From Roseovarius confluentis (GTDB taxonomy: Bacteria > Pseudomonadota > Alphaproteobacteria > Rhodobacterales > Rhodobacteraceae), in the NCBI RefSeq assembly GCF_002917925.1, contig NZ_PPFE01000007.1, forward strand, positions 1-64,000: a DNA stretch of 64,000 bases, written 5' to 3'. The notes under the pieces were generated by a model, which was not told the origin of the DNA, ran no database searches, and saw only the letters and a list, made by a program, of their open reading frames with translations. The translations under genes were made by a program, and so were the position numbers. How positions within the stretch are numbered: position 1 is the stretch's first letter; each line of letters starts with the position of its first letter. Positions 18,807-28,108 of the stretch are shown here, in pieces.

Positions 18807-18918
18807 ATGCTCCTCCGGGCGTGCAGGGATGCCGCGCCCCGGCCACCGGCATCTGTGCTCCGGCGCGGTTCGAACGGCATCGCAGGAATCATTCTGCACC
18901 CCGGTCGCGCGCCGCGCC

Positions 18919-18932
18919 TTGATCTGGATCAG
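18919..18932 (-). promoter_or_regulatory. FNR/Anr-like box upstream of the cytochrome c gene
   Basis: TTGATCTGGATCAG is one base from the TTGAT-N4-ATCAA consensus. It is located 113 bases upstream of the cytochrome c start codon on the minus strand, a usual distance for FnrL activation. Confidence 0.5.
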
Positions 18933-18959
18933 ATGCGCGATGTATTGGCGCGCAGGGCT

Positions 18960-19610
18960 CTACCGCACCTGCAACCCCGAAATCCGCGCGCGGATCATAC
19001 TATCGGTGTCGTCACTGTCGCCGGACACGGCCAGTCCCACCAGCGATGTCGCCGGCCCGCCAAAGGCGCGGCGGAAATCGGCGTTGAGGTCCACGCTCTC
19101 GCGCGCCTCGCCCGTCCCCGCACCGCGCAGTACCACCGTCTTGCCCCGCGCACCGAGATAGGGGCTGTTCAGAACCTCGCCGCGCGCGTGGTCACCGCCC
19201 CAGACATAGACCAGCACCCGCACGTCCTCGTTCGACAACAGCCGCGTCACCCGGCTGCCCTGCGCACGCTCGGCCGCGCCTTCCGGCAGGAACACGAAGT
19301 AAAGCGCCAGGTTGCGGTCGTCCCCACCCTTGCGCGCCAGGTTGGTGGGCGGCACGCTTTGCGACACCTGCCAGTTCCACGATGCCCCGCTGGCCTGCCA
19401 CGCGCTCTTGGGCAATTCGCGGTAAAGCAGAGACACTGCGGCGTCCGAGGTCACGTCCAACGCCCCGCCCCTGCGGGCATAGTCGTTGCCCGAGAACAGC
19501 GAGAACCTTTGATGCTTCCAGCTTCCATCAAACGATACCGGCGCGGCATGGGCATCGGATACCGAAAAAGATGTCATAGCGGCCAAGGCCACCGGCAGAA
19601 CGAAACGCAT
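18960..19610 (-). CDS. DUF3047-family exported protein
   Basis: A 216-residue protein with a signal peptide (MRFVLPVALAAMTSFSVSDAHA). The mature part has the DUF3047 pattern: SWKHQRFSLF, then SAWQASGASWNWQVSQSVPPTNLARKGGDDRNLALYFVF and VLVYVWGG, and a C-terminal DFRRAFG...LVGLAVSGDSDDT. The second ATG (19610) is preferred because GGGAGG is eight bases upstream of it. Family function is unknown. Confidence 0.72.
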   Translation of the reverse strand: MRFVLPVALAAMTSFSVSDAHAAPVSFDGSWKHQRFSLFSGNDYARRGGALDVTSDAAVSLLYRELPKSAWQASGASWNWQVSQSVPPTNLARKGGDDRNLALYFVFLPEGAAERAQGSRVTRLLSNEDVRVLVYVWGGDHARGEVLNSPYLGARGKTVVLRGAGTGEARESVDLNADFRRAFGGPATSLVGLAVSGDSDDTDSMIRARISGLQVR

Positions 19611-19770
19611 GATCATAACCTCCCTGTTGTCTGCCTTGCAGTTAGACGCCCCGCCCACACGGGCCAGTCACCTATGCGTGAAGCACAAGTCGCCGCGCAT
19701 CTCGATTGAACGGATCCGTTCCCCCTGGCGACCCATCTGCATCCGTCACAGAGCAAAGGACACGCCACCC

Positions 19771-19953
19771 ATGCCACCACCCTTCGCCTTCCCCTGGAAA
19801 CCCGCCCTGCGCCTCGGCACCGGCCTGATCGTGATGGCCCTCACCGCGCCCGACGCCCACAGCGCCGCCCTGCCTTGCGACCCGGCCCTGGACCGGCTGC
19901 CGCCACCCGGCGCCCGCGCCGCTCCGAACGAGCCTTGCCACCCGGCAAACTGA
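19771..19953 (+). CDS. Small predicted secreted protein
   Basis: A 60-residue open frame with an AAAGGA site ten bases upstream and an N-terminus like a signal peptide (ALRLGTGLIVMALTAPDAHSA). The remaining about 28 residues hold two cysteines (LPCDPALDRLPPPG...EPCHPAN). No recognisable family; it may be a real small periplasmic protein or chance. Confidence 0.4.
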   Translation: MPPPFAFPWKPALRLGTGLIVMALTAPDAHSAALPCDPALDRLPPPGARAAPNEPCHPAN

Positions 19954-20018
19954 AACCGCTCTTCTGTTTTTGGTGCCCGCGCCCTATATCTCTGGTGTCA
20001 GACAACAGGAGCCTTTTG

Positions 20019-20309
20019 ATGCACCGCGTCCTCACCATGACAGCCCTCTGCGCCAGCCTTGCCGGCACCGCCTTCGCACAGGATTTCGACGAGCCCGACC
20101 CGGCCGACCTGGTGCCCGCGCATTTCAGCGCCGCCAGTTTCGCGGCCCTCGACCAGTACGATCTCTACGACGTGACACTGGCGCTCAAGCGTGGCCGCAA
20201 CATCCGGCTGGCCGATTGCACGCCGTCGCAAAGCCGCGCGATTTTCGAGGCTTCCTACGATCGGCGCGCGCCTGCAATGGACATGCTGCGCGCCACCTGC
20301 GCGGGTTAA
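20019..20309 (+). CDS. Small exported protein of unknown function
   Basis: A 96-residue protein with signal peptide MHRVLTMTALCASLAGTAFA and a mature part of about 75 residues with two cysteines (ADCTPSQ...LRATCAG). ACAGGAG lies eight bases before the start. It lies in tandem with the small secreted ORF at 19771. No family recognised; convergent with the Ldh-family gene with a four-base overlap. Confidence 0.7.
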   Translation: MHRVLTMTALCASLAGTAFAQDFDEPDPADLVPAHFSAASFAALDQYDLYDVTLALKRGRNIRLADCTPSQSRAIFEASYDRRAPAMDMLRATCAG

Positions 20310-21289
20310 TCCGCGCCCGCCAGCCGCTGCGCCAGCGCCCACGCATCCGGGTCGACATTGACCGGGTCCTGCACGGCGCGCGCCTGCCCCGGCATCCGCG
20401 CGCGCTCGTCCCGCTGCACTGCGCCCGACACCTGCGTCAGCCGGTCAAAGAACGCGCCACCCGAAACATCGGGGTCCACGATCAGGTAGAAATCTCCGAT
20501 ATCGTGCGGGTCGCCCTCGGGCGCTTTCAGCGGGCCAAGGTCCACGCCCGCCCGGCTGCCGGTCATGCCCGCCGCCAACAGTTCCGCCATCAGGCCGAAC
20601 CCCCAACCCTTGTAGCCCCCCATGCTGACCAGCGAGCCTTTCAGCGCCGCCTCCGGGTCGGTGGTGGGCTTGCCGTCCGCATCGACGGCCCAGCCTTCGG
20701 GGATCGTCTCGCCCGCCGCCTTGGCCATGGTGATCTTGCCCAGCGCAACCGTGGTCGTGGATTGGTCGAACAGCATCGCCACCCCGCCCTCGCCATCCGG
20801 CACGGCAAAGGAAATCGGGTTCGTGCCGATCACGCGGGATTTTCCTCCCGGCGGCGCCACCACCGGCGTCGCGTTGGTCATGCCCAGCACGATGAACCCG
20901 GCCCGGGCGATCTGCGCCGTGAAATAGCCCAGGCTGGTGCAGGTATGCGCATGACAGACCGCAAGGCTGATCGTGCCCATCTCCTTCGCCGCCTTCACCG
21001 CTTCCGGCAGCGCCTTCGAGAACGCCGCCTGGGCAAACCCGAATTTCGCATCCACCTCGACCACGCCGGGCCGCGGCTTGCGCACCTCCGGCACCGCGTC
21101 GCCCTTGACGCGCCCCGTCCGCAACTGCTGGCAATAGCTTTCGAGGTAATAAAGCCCGCAGATCCGGTTACCGAGGCCTTCCGCCTCGCGCACCGCCGCG
21201 GCGACCTCGCCCGCGATCCACTGCTCGGCCCCATGTTTCATCAGCGCCGCCTTCGCCGTCGTCTCGATCTCGCCCAACGTCACCTGCAT
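20306..21289 (-). CDS. Ldh-family NAD(P)-dependent oxidoreductase
   Basis: A 327-residue member of the malate/L-lactate/ureidoglycolate/piperideine-2-carboxylate dehydrogenase family (not the Rossmann LDH fold). Characteristic pieces: the catalytic-histidine region VCHAHTCTSLGYFTAQIARAGFI around 140-160, GTNPISFAVP, and GYKGWGFGLMAELLAA near 255. The natural substrate cannot be decided; delta1-piperideine-2-carboxylate/pyrroline-2-carboxylate or a 2-hydroxy acid are likely. It is directly downstream of lolD and may be co-transcribed. Confidence 0.82.
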   Translation of the reverse strand: MQVTLGEIETTAKAALMKHGAEQWIAGEVAAAVREAEGLGNRICGLYYLESYCQQLRTGRVKGDAVPEVRKPRPGVVEVDAKFGFAQAAFSKALPEAVKAAKEMGTISLAVCHAHTCTSLGYFTAQIARAGFIVLGMTNATPVVAPPGGKSRVIGTNPISFAVPDGEGGVAMLFDQSTTTVALGKITMAKAAGETIPEGWAVDADGKPTTDPEAALKGSLVSMGGYKGWGFGLMAELLAAGMTGSRAGVDLGPLKAPEGDPHDIGDFYLIVDPDVSGGAFFDRLTQVSGAVQRDERARMPGQARAVQDPVNVDPDAWALAQRLAGAD

Positions 21290-21311
21290 GGCATCCCCCG
21301 TTTTCGCTTGC

Positions 21312-21334
21312 GTAGGGTGGGGTTTCACCCCACC
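21312..21334. repeat. GTAGGGTGGG-type palindrome, copy 2
   Basis: GTAG followed by GGTGGGG-TTTCA-CCCCACC. It covers the final codons and stop of lolD and may end lolD transcription before the Ldh gene. Related to copies at 207, 44930 and 49966. Confidence 0.7.
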
Positions 21335-22008
21335 ACGATCCGTCCGTTCTCCAGCTTCACCACCCGGTCCATCCGCGCCGCAAGCTCCAGATTATGCGTC
21401 GCGATCAGCGCGGCCAGCCCGGTGCCCCGCACCAGTTCAACCAGCGCCGCGAACACCTGGTCCGACGTGCCGGGGTCCAGGTTCCCCGTCGGCTCGTCCG
21501 CCAGCAACAGGCGCGGCGAATTGGCCAGCGCCCGGCAGAACGCCACCCGCTGCTGCTCGCCGCCCGACATGGCACTGGGCCGGTGCTTCGCCCGGTCGGC
21601 AATACCCACTTGGCTTAGCAACTCGGTCGCCCGCGCGTCGGCCACCTTGCGGCTGATGCCATCGGCCAGCTGCGGCAGCACGATGTTCTCTTCCGCCGTG
21701 AACTCGGGCAAAAGGTGGTGAAACTGATAGACGAAACCCACCTCCTGCCGCCGCATGATCGTGCGCCGCCGGTCCGACCGGCCCACCATGTCCTCGCCGC
21801 CGATCTCGACCGTGCCGGCATCGGCCGTGTCCAGCAACCCCGCGATATGCAACAGCGTCGACTTGCCCGCCCCCGAGGGCGCCACCAGCGCCACCATTTC
21901 CCCCGCGCCGATCGTCAGGTCGATGCCCGACAGTACACTCACCTCGTTGGCCTTGCCCTTGTTATAGGCCTTCTCGACCCCCGCCAGATTCAGCATCGCC
22001 TCACTCAT
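21325..22008 (-). CDS. lolD: Lipoprotein-releasing ABC transporter ATPase LolD
   Basis: A 227-residue ABC ATPase that powers release of outer-membrane lipoproteins from the inner membrane to LolA. Walker A is APSGAGKST near residue 42-50, the signature is [17 protein letters not shown], Walker B is [12 protein letters not shown], and the H-loop is ATHNLEL. The N-terminal [11 protein letters not shown] is typical. It overlaps lolC by eight bases, so the two are translated together. Confidence 0.93.
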   Translation of the reverse strand: MSEAMLNLAGVEKAYNKGKANEVSVLSGIDLTIGAGEMVALVAPSGAGKSTLLHIAGLLDTADAGTVEIGGEDMVGRSDRRRTIMRRQEVGFVYQFHHLLPEFTAEENIVLPQLADGISRKVADARATELLSQVGIADRAKHRPSAMSGGEQQRVAFCRALANSPRLLLADEPTGNLDPGTSDQVFAALVELVRGTGLAALIATHNLELAARMDRVVKLENGRIVVG

Positions 22009-23314
22009 AACGCAGCGCCTCCACCGGGTTCATCCGTGCCGCCCGCCGGGCGGGGAAAATCGTCACCACGAAGCTCAGGAACAGCGAAAGGCCCACGGCA
22101 CTCATCACGTCCCAGAACTCCAGCTTGGCGGGCAGGAAATAGATCCCCCGCGTGTCGGGTGTCCAGATCGGCTGCTCGCTGAAACTGTCGATCACCGCGA
22201 AAATCTGGTCGATATAGATGGCAAAGAGACACCCCAGCACCGTCCCCATCACCGTGCCGATGATCCCGATGAAAGCACCGCACATGAAGAACACGCGCAG
22301 CACCGACCCCTCGGTCAGCCCCATGGTGCGCAGGATGCCGATATCCCGCCCCTTGTTCTTGACCAGCATGATCAAGCCGCTGGTGATGTTCATCGCCGCG
22401 ATCAGCACGAGGATCGACAGGATGATGAACATCACGTTGTCCTCCACCTCCAGCGCCCGCAGGAACCCGCTGCTGGAATCCCGCCAGGTCCAGATCTGCG
22501 TGTTCTCCCCGGCGGCGCGCAGCAGGGCCAGCGACATGTCGTTCACACGCTCGGGTTCCTCGATCATCACCTCGATCTCGTCCGCCTTCCCCTCGCTGTT
22601 GAAAAAACTCTGCGCCTCCTCGAACGGCAGATAGACACGGACGCGGTCGATATCATACCGCCCTGCGCTGAACACATAGACCACGTCATAGGCATTCACC
22701 CGAGGGCTGGTGCCCAGCGCCGTGCGGTTGCCGGTGGGGTTGATCACCCTGATCTTGTCGCCCACGCCGATCCCCAGCGTACTCGCCACGCCGGAGCCGA
22801 TGGCGATGGGAAAGACCCCTGTCTCGGCCGCGTCCTGCGCGAAATCCTCAATACTCCCCTGGGAGGTCTCGGGGTCTGCGATCCGCGGCAGCCCCTTCAG
22901 ATCCTCCAGCGTGATCCCCCGCACCTCGACCCCCGCATTGCGGTCGCCCACGGTGGCCAGAACCTGGTTCTTGATCAACGGAGCCGCCCGCGTGACGCCC
23001 TCGACCTGCCGCAACCGCTCCGCCATCGCCTCGTAATCGGTGATCTGCCGGTCGATCCGCCCCGTCTGCTGGTCCACCGTGCCGGCACTGTAAACCGTCA
23101 CATGCGCGTTCGACCCCAGGATCGTATCCACGAACTCGGCCCGAAACCCTGCGCGCACCGCCAGCGTCGCAATCAGCGCGAACACCGCCAGCGTGATGCC
23201 AATGAGGCTGATCCACGTCATGACGCTGACCCCGCCCTCGGCCCGCTTGGCCCGCAGGTAGCGCCACGCGATCATCGTCTCGAAGGCGGAAAACGGCTTG
23301 GGCTGTGCTGCCAC
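22001..23314 (-). CDS. lolC: Lipoprotein-releasing ABC transporter permease (LolC/LolE/LolF type)
   Basis: A 437-residue inner-membrane permease with one N-terminal helix ([20 protein letters not shown]), a large periplasmic domain (about 55-270) and three C-terminal helices with an FtsX domain. The motif [19 protein letters not shown] at 18-36 and the end [17 protein letters not shown] are family hallmarks. Only one permease gene is present here, so the complex is probably a homodimer (LolF-like), an inference from the window alone. Confidence 0.92.
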   Translation of the reverse strand: MAAQPKPFSAFETMIAWRYLRAKRAEGGVSVMTWISLIGITLAVFALIATLAVRAGFRAEFVDTILGSNAHVTVYSAGTVDQQTGRIDRQITDYEAMAERLRQVEGVTRAAPLIKNQVLATVGDRNAGVEVRGITLEDLKGLPRIADPETSQGSIEDFAQDAAETGVFPIAIGSGVASTLGIGVGDKIRVINPTGNRTALGTSPRVNAYDVVYVFSAGRYDIDRVRVYLPFEEAQSFFNSEGKADEIEVMIEEPERVNDMSLALLRAAGENTQIWTWRDSSSGFLRALEVEDNVMFIILSILVLIAAMNITSGLIMLVKNKGRDIGILRTMGLTEGSVLRVFFMCGAFIGIIGTVMGTVLGCLFAIYIDQIFAVIDSFSEQPIWTPDTRGIYFLPAKLEFWDVMSAVGLSLFLSFVVTIFPARRAARMNPVEALRYE

Positions 23315-23442
23315 GATGGAACCCCCGGGTAATTCAGTTGTCCCTGCGGTGTATCGTGGCCCCGGTCAAGGTCAACCCCGTCTTCACATCGGTTTCAAAT
23401 CATGCCGATATATGCAGCAGAGACACAGGGGGGAAACGTACC

Positions 23443-24765
23443 ATGCCTGCCGGTGCCCTGATCGGCTTCTACCTTCTGCTGGGCCTCCTGCCCCTCGGGC
23501 TCGCCTGGGCGCAGGGGCTGGAGCCGCGCACCGCCTTGGACGAACTGGCGACCGGACTTGGCCTCGTCGCCCTCGCGATGATCCTGCTGGAATTCCTGCT
23601 GCTCGGACGCTTCCGATCCGTCACCGCGCGGGTCGGAAGCGACGTGGTCATGCGCAGTCACCAGCTTCTGGCGCGCGCGGCGCTGGTCTTCGCCCTGCTC
23701 CACCCGTTCCTGTACATCTCGCCCCGGGCACAGGCGCCGGTCTGGGACGTCACCCGACAAACAGTGGCCGAGACCTCCTGGCATGCGCTCTGGCCCGGCA
23801 TCGCGGCCTGGCTCCTGCTTGGCGGTCTGGTCGGCATGGCAATCGGACGTGACGCCACCGGCCTGCGCTACCAGCACTGGCGTCTTCTGCATGGGCTTGC
23901 CGCTCTGGTCGTTGCGGGCTTCGGCGTGCTGCACGCCCTGCGCGCCGGGCGCTACAGCGCCGAGCCGTTCCTGGCCTGGGTCTGGCTCGGCCTGCTGACC
24001 GTGGCCGTCGCGGCGCTCCTCTATGTCTACCTGATCGCGCCGCTTTTGCGCCTGCGCCGCCCCTTCCGCATCACGGATATCCGGCATGAGGCCGATCGCA
24101 CCTGGGTTCTCGCCCTCACCCCCGACTTCGACGGCACGTTGCCCTACCGCGCCGGTCAGTTCGCCTGGCTCAATGTCGGGCATTCGGCCTTTTCGCTGAA
24201 CGAGAACCCGTTTTCGATCTGCTCCGCGCCCGCGGCCGGGGGCGACGTGCAGTTCCTGATAAAGGAGCTTGGGGATTTCACCGGCACCCTCGACCGCCTC
24301 CGCCTCGGCACCCGCGCCTGGCTTGAGGCGCCCCACGGTCACCTCACGCTCGACGGTCGGGAAAAGGCCACAGGCATCGCGCTGATCGCTGGCGGCGTCG
24401 GCCTGGCCCCGATCATCGGCATTCTGCGCCAGTTGCGCGCCACCGGCGACACCCGGCCCACCACGCTGATTTACGGCAACCGCCACGCCGGCCAGATCGC
24501 CTTCGCCAAGGACCTGAAGGCGCTGGAACGCGACCACGGCACCAAGGTCATCCATGTCCTGTCCGAGCCGCCCGCCGACTGGACCGGCGAAACCGGCTAT
24601 GTCACCCCCGACCTGCTGCGCCGGGAATTCGGCACGCCGGACCAGCGTGACTGGCTCTATGTCCTCTGTGGCCCGCCGGTGATGCTGCGCGTGGTCGAAG
24701 ACAGCCTCATCGCCCTCGGGATTCCACCCCGCAACATCCTGTCCGAGCAGTTCGTCTATGAATGA
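23443..24765 (+). CDS. Ferric-reductase-like flavocytochrome (ferredoxin reductase family)
   Basis: A 440-residue membrane oxidoreductase. The N-terminal half (about 1-205) has six hydrophobic helices with paired histidines (SHQLLARAALVFALLHPF and WRLLHGLAALVVAGFGVLHAL), as in the heme-binding ferric-reductase/NADPH-oxidase domain. The C-terminal half has an FAD-binding barrel (YRAGQFAWLNVG, NENPFSICSAP) and an NAD(P)-binding domain (GGVGLAPIIGILRQL, YVLCGPPVML). AGGGGGG precedes the ATG at 23443. It may reduce iron or move electrons to a membrane acceptor. Confidence 0.87.
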   Translation: MPAGALIGFYLLLGLLPLGLAWAQGLEPRTALDELATGLGLVALAMILLEFLLLGRFRSVTARVGSDVVMRSHQLLARAALVFALLHPFLYISPRAQAPVWDVTRQTVAETSWHALWPGIAAWLLLGGLVGMAIGRDATGLRYQHWRLLHGLAALVVAGFGVLHALRAGRYSAEPFLAWVWLGLLTVAVAALLYVYLIAPLLRLRRPFRITDIRHEADRTWVLALTPDFDGTLPYRAGQFAWLNVGHSAFSLNENPFSICSAPAAGGDVQFLIKELGDFTGTLDRLRLGTRAWLEAPHGHLTLDGREKATGIALIAGGVGLAPIIGILRQLRATGDTRPTTLIYGNRHAGQIAFAKDLKALERDHGTKVIHVLSEPPADWTGETGYVTPDLLRREFGTPDQRDWLYVLCGPPVMLRVVEDSLIALGIPPRNILSEQFVYE

Positions 24766-24874
24766 TCGATCTTCCGCGAAAACAACACGCAACCGCATCC
24801 GTCGCGCGGTCTTCTTGATCGTCGGCCTCCTCGCGCTTGCGCTCGCGGCCTTCGCCCTGCGCGGGCTTGTTTGA
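24758..24874 (+). CDS. Small single-helix membrane protein
   Basis: A 38-residue frame (MNDRSSAKTTRNRIRRAV then a hydrophobic helix FLIVGLLALALAAFALRGLV) whose ATG overlaps the last codons of the flavocytochrome in another frame. The basic start plus one helix is that of a small inner-membrane protein and the eight-base overlap suggests coupling. Being short, it could be chance. Confidence 0.5.
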   Translation: MNDRSSAKTTRNRIRRAVFLIVGLLALALAAFALRGLV

Positions 24875-24879
24875 CAGGC

Positions 24880-25389
24880 CTACTCCGCCGGTGTCGCCTC
24901 CGGCCTGCGCCGCACCATTCGGCCCAATCCACCCAGCAGCATCGCGATCAGCGTGTACCCCGCCAGGAACCCACCAAGGCCAAAGCCCGCCCCCGCCACC
25001 GTCGCCGGCACGGCAGGCTCGAAATCACCCCATGTCTTCCGCGCCAGCTCCGGGTCCAGGTACTGCCACCCGATCAGCGCCGCGCTGACGGAATTGGTCG
25101 TCTGCAGATGCTCCAGATGGGCAGACAACCGCTCATGCCGGATCAGGACCTGCCCCATGCTCTCGCTTCGCGCCTGCGCCATGGCGGTGCCGCGCGCAAG
25201 GTCACTCAGCGCCGCGTCGCGGCTCAGGCCAAGCGCCGCGGCATCGGAGTCGAACCGTTCGACCACCCATGCCAATTCATCCACGGCGCCCGACAAACGC
25301 TGCTTATACTGTTGCGAAAACTCGGGAAATTGCGACGCGGCCAGCGCACAGCACAGCCCGCCCGCCAGGGCCAGTCCCTTGGTAATCAT
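24880..25389 (-). CDS. DUF2937-family membrane protein
   Basis: A 169-residue protein. It begins with a hydrophobic stretch (TKGLALAGGLCCALAASQFPEFSQQYKQRLSGAVDEL), and the segment FSQQYKQRLSGAVDELAWVVERFD is the family hallmark. A second helix pair lies at about 128-155 (VAGAGFGLGGFLAGYTLIAMLLG). The soluble centre is alpha-helical. No function is known. Confidence 0.75.
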   Translation of the reverse strand: MITKGLALAGGLCCALAASQFPEFSQQYKQRLSGAVDELAWVVERFDSDAAALGLSRDAALSDLARGTAMAQARSESMGQVLIRHERLSAHLEHLQTTNSVSAALIGWQYLDPELARKTWGDFEPAVPATVAGAGFGLGGFLAGYTLIAMLLGGLGRMVRRRPEATPAE

Positions 25390-25511
25390 CGCTCTGCCTC
25401 TTTTTGTCTTTTATTGTTTTGAGGCAAGTATAGCGCGTTTCGCGCGAATCCAGAAATAAAGATTGCCGTGAACGGTTGTGGCACCGGCTCAGTCCCGGCG
25501 CCGCAAGCCCG

Positions 25512-26906
25512 TTACATCCAGGTGTGAAACGACCGATCCTCCATCGGCTCTACCGTGCCGGCCTCACCGCGATGCGGCGCGTAGATCTCGGCGATCTTCT
25601 CGACTGCGCCCTCGGGCGCCATCTCCTCGCTCTCGCCCGTCCGGCGGCTGGTCAGTTCCACCACGCCGTTCTTCAGCCCACGCGGCCCCACGGTGATCCG
25701 CCACGGCAGGCCGATCAGGTCCATCGTCGCGAACTTGCCGCCTGCCCGCTCGTCGCGGTCATCATAGAGCGGATCCAGCCCCTTGGCCTTCAGCGCCGAA
25801 TACAGCTTCTCGCAAGCCGCATCCGCCTCGCCGTCCCCCTGTTTCAGGTTCACGATCCCGGCGTGGAACGGCGTCACGCCCTCGGGCCAGATGATGCCCT
25901 TGTCGTCATGGCTGGCCTCGATGATCGCACCCACAAGGCGGCTGACGCCGATCCCGTGGCTGCCCATATGCACCGGCACCGGCTTGCCGTCGGGGCCCTG
26001 CACCGTGGCGCCCATCGGCTCGGAATACTTCGTCCCGAAATAAAAGATCTGGCCCACTTCAATGCCCCGCGCCACGCGGCGGCGGTCCTCGGGGATCTTG
26101 TTGAACACCTCTTCATCGTGCGTTTCGTCCGTCCGCGCGTAACGCGATGTGAACTCTTCCAGCACCGCCTGGCATTGCGCCTTGTCGCTGTAATCGATCT
26201 CGCGCTCGCCGAATTTCAGGTCGGTGATCTGGCTATCATAGAACACCTCGGACTCGCCGGTCTCGGCCAGCACCAGGAATTCATGCGTGTCGTCCCCCCC
26301 GATCGGGCCGGAATCCGCCCGCATCGGAATGGCCTGCAAGCCCATCCGCTCATAGGTGCGCAGGTAGCTGACCAGGTGGCGGTTATACGCGTGCAGCGCG
26401 TCTTCCTTCGTCAGGTCGAAGTTATAGCCGTCCTTCATGAAGAATTCGCGCCCCCGCATCACGCCGAAACGCGGCCGGATCTCATCGCGGAATTTCCACT
26501 GGATATGATACAGCGTCAGCGGCAGATCCCGGTAACTGCCCACATGGGCGCGGAAGATATCGGTGATCAGTTCCTCGTTCGTCGGACCATAGAGCATATC
26601 CCGATCCTGCCGGTCGCGAATGCGCAGCATTTCCGGGCCATAGGCATCGTACCGCCCGCTTTCGCGCCACAGGTCCGCCGATTGCAGCGTCGGCATCAGC
26701 ATCGGGATATGCCCCGCCCGCACCTGCTCCTCGTGCACGATATTCTCCAGCTTGCGCAACACCTTGAAGCCCAACGGCAGCCACGAATAGATACCCGCGC
26801 TGGCCTGCTTGATCATCCCCGCCCGCAGCATCAGGCGGTGGCTCGCGATCTGCGCCTCCGAGGGCGTCTCCTTCAGAACCGGCAGGAAATACTTGGACAG
26901 GCGCAT
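25512..26906 (-). CDS. proS: Prolyl-tRNA synthetase, short form
   Basis: A 464-residue class II synthetase. Motif 2 region [25 protein letters not shown] and motif 3 around [16 protein letters not shown] are visible, and the anticodon-binding domain forms the last about 100 residues. It is about 100 residues shorter than E. coli ProRS because the editing insertion domain between motifs 2 and 3 is missing; this short form is normal in alphaproteobacteria, which then use a separate YbaK/ProX deacylase. Confidence 0.95.
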   Translation of the reverse strand: MRLSKYFLPVLKETPSEAQIASHRLMLRAGMIKQASAGIYSWLPLGFKVLRKLENIVHEEQVRAGHIPMLMPTLQSADLWRESGRYDAYGPEMLRIRDRQDRDMLYGPTNEELITDIFRAHVGSYRDLPLTLYHIQWKFRDEIRPRFGVMRGREFFMKDGYNFDLTKEDALHAYNRHLVSYLRTYERMGLQAIPMRADSGPIGGDDTHEFLVLAETGESEVFYDSQITDLKFGEREIDYSDKAQCQAVLEEFTSRYARTDETHDEEVFNKIPEDRRRVARGIEVGQIFYFGTKYSEPMGATVQGPDGKPVPVHMGSHGIGVSRLVGAIIEASHDDKGIIWPEGVTPFHAGIVNLKQGDGEADAACEKLYSALKAKGLDPLYDDRDERAGGKFATMDLIGLPWRITVGPRGLKNGVVELTSRRTGESEEMAPEGAVEKIAEIYAPHRGEAGTVEPMEDRSFHTWM

Positions 26907-27040
26907 GGGGAACCTCTGGTCATTGCGTGCTTAGGCCCCGTTTATGACCTCAAGGCCCGCCAGACAAGCCGGAAGGCGCTTGCAACGCTGCCCCCCTTGC
27001 GCGAAAAGCAAGGAGACGCATTTCGTTCTTCCGAGGTGGC

Positions 27041-28108
27041 ATGGCCCTTCCCGTCCGGACACAATTTCAATTCTGGGGCATCGCCATCGCGCTGTTCCTC
27101 GTTGTCATGTGGTTCCTTGGCGACGTGATCCTGCCCTTCGTGCTGGGCGGCGCCGTGGCCTATTTCCTCGACCCGGTGGCGGACCGGATCGAACGCCTGG
27201 GCGCCTCGCGCGCCGTGGCGGTCGCGCTTATCACGCTGGTGGCGATCTGCATCTTCGTCATCATGGCGCTGCTGGTCATTCCCACATTGGTCAATCAGAC
27301 CGCCAACCTGATCGACATCGCGCCGCAGCTCTTCAACGACCTGCAAAACTTCCTCACCACCCGCTTTCCCGATCTCGTCGACCAGGATTCCACCCTGCGC
27401 CAGTCGCTGGCCACGCTCGGCACCACCATCCAGGAACGCGGCGGGCAGGTGGTCGAAACCGTGCTGACGTCGGTCGGCTCGCTCGTCAACGTGGTGGTCC
27501 TCCTGGTGATCGTGCCGGTCGTGGCCTTCTACCTGCTCTACGACTGGGACCGCATGATTGCCGAGATCGACCGCCTTCTGCCGCGCGACCATGCCCCGGT
27601 GATCCGCCGTCTGGCGCGCGAGATCGACCAGACGCTCGCCAGCTTCATCCGCGGCATGGGCACGGTCTGCCTGATCCTCGGCACGTACTATGCCGTGGCG
27701 CTGATGCTGGTGGGCCTGCAATTCGGACTGGTCGTCGGCGCCTTTGCCGGGCTCGTGACATTCATCCCCTACGTGGGCGCCATCCTCGGCGGCGCGCTCG
27801 CCATCGGCCTCGCGCTTTTCCAGTTCTGGGGCGACTGGCTGTCCATCGGCCTCGTCGCCGGCATCTTCGTGCTGGGACAGGTGGTCGAGGGTAACATCCT
27901 CACGCCCAAGCTGGTCGGTGAATCCGTCGGCCTCCACCCGGTCTGGCTGATCTTCGCGCTGTCGGTCTTCGGCGCGCTCTTCGGCTTTGTGGGCATGCTG
28001 GTCGCGGTGCCGGTGGCAGCGGCCATCGGCGTTCTTGCCCGCTTCGGCGTACAGCAATACATGGACAGTGCCCTCTATACCGGGCAAGGCGACCGGGACA
28101 CCGAATAA
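27041..28108 (+). CDS. AI-2E family transporter (PerM-like)
   Basis: A 355-residue permease of the AI-2 exporter-like superfamily: two N-terminal helices, a soluble stretch about 70-145 (TANLIDIAPQLFNDLQNFLTTRFPD), then six helices including the motif VTFIPYVGAILGGALA, which corresponds to the family's G-x-P-x-x-G. Named members export autoinducer-2 or act as Na+/H+ antiporters, so the substrate is not settled. Stop and hdaA start overlap as TAATG, so both are likely one operon. Divergent from proS. Confidence 0.88.
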   Translation: MALPVRTQFQFWGIAIALFLVVMWFLGDVILPFVLGGAVAYFLDPVADRIERLGASRAVAVALITLVAICIFVIMALLVIPTLVNQTANLIDIAPQLFNDLQNFLTTRFPDLVDQDSTLRQSLATLGTTIQERGGQVVETVLTSVGSLVNVVVLLVIVPVVAFYLLYDWDRMIAEIDRLLPRDHAPVIRRLAREIDQTLASFIRGMGTVCLILGTYYAVALMLVGLQFGLVVGAFAGLVTFIPYVGAILGGALAIGLALFQFWGDWLSIGLVAGIFVLGQVVEGNILTPKLVGESVGLHPVWLIFALSVFGALFGFVGMLVAVPVAAAIGVLARFGVQQYMDSALYTGQGDRDTE

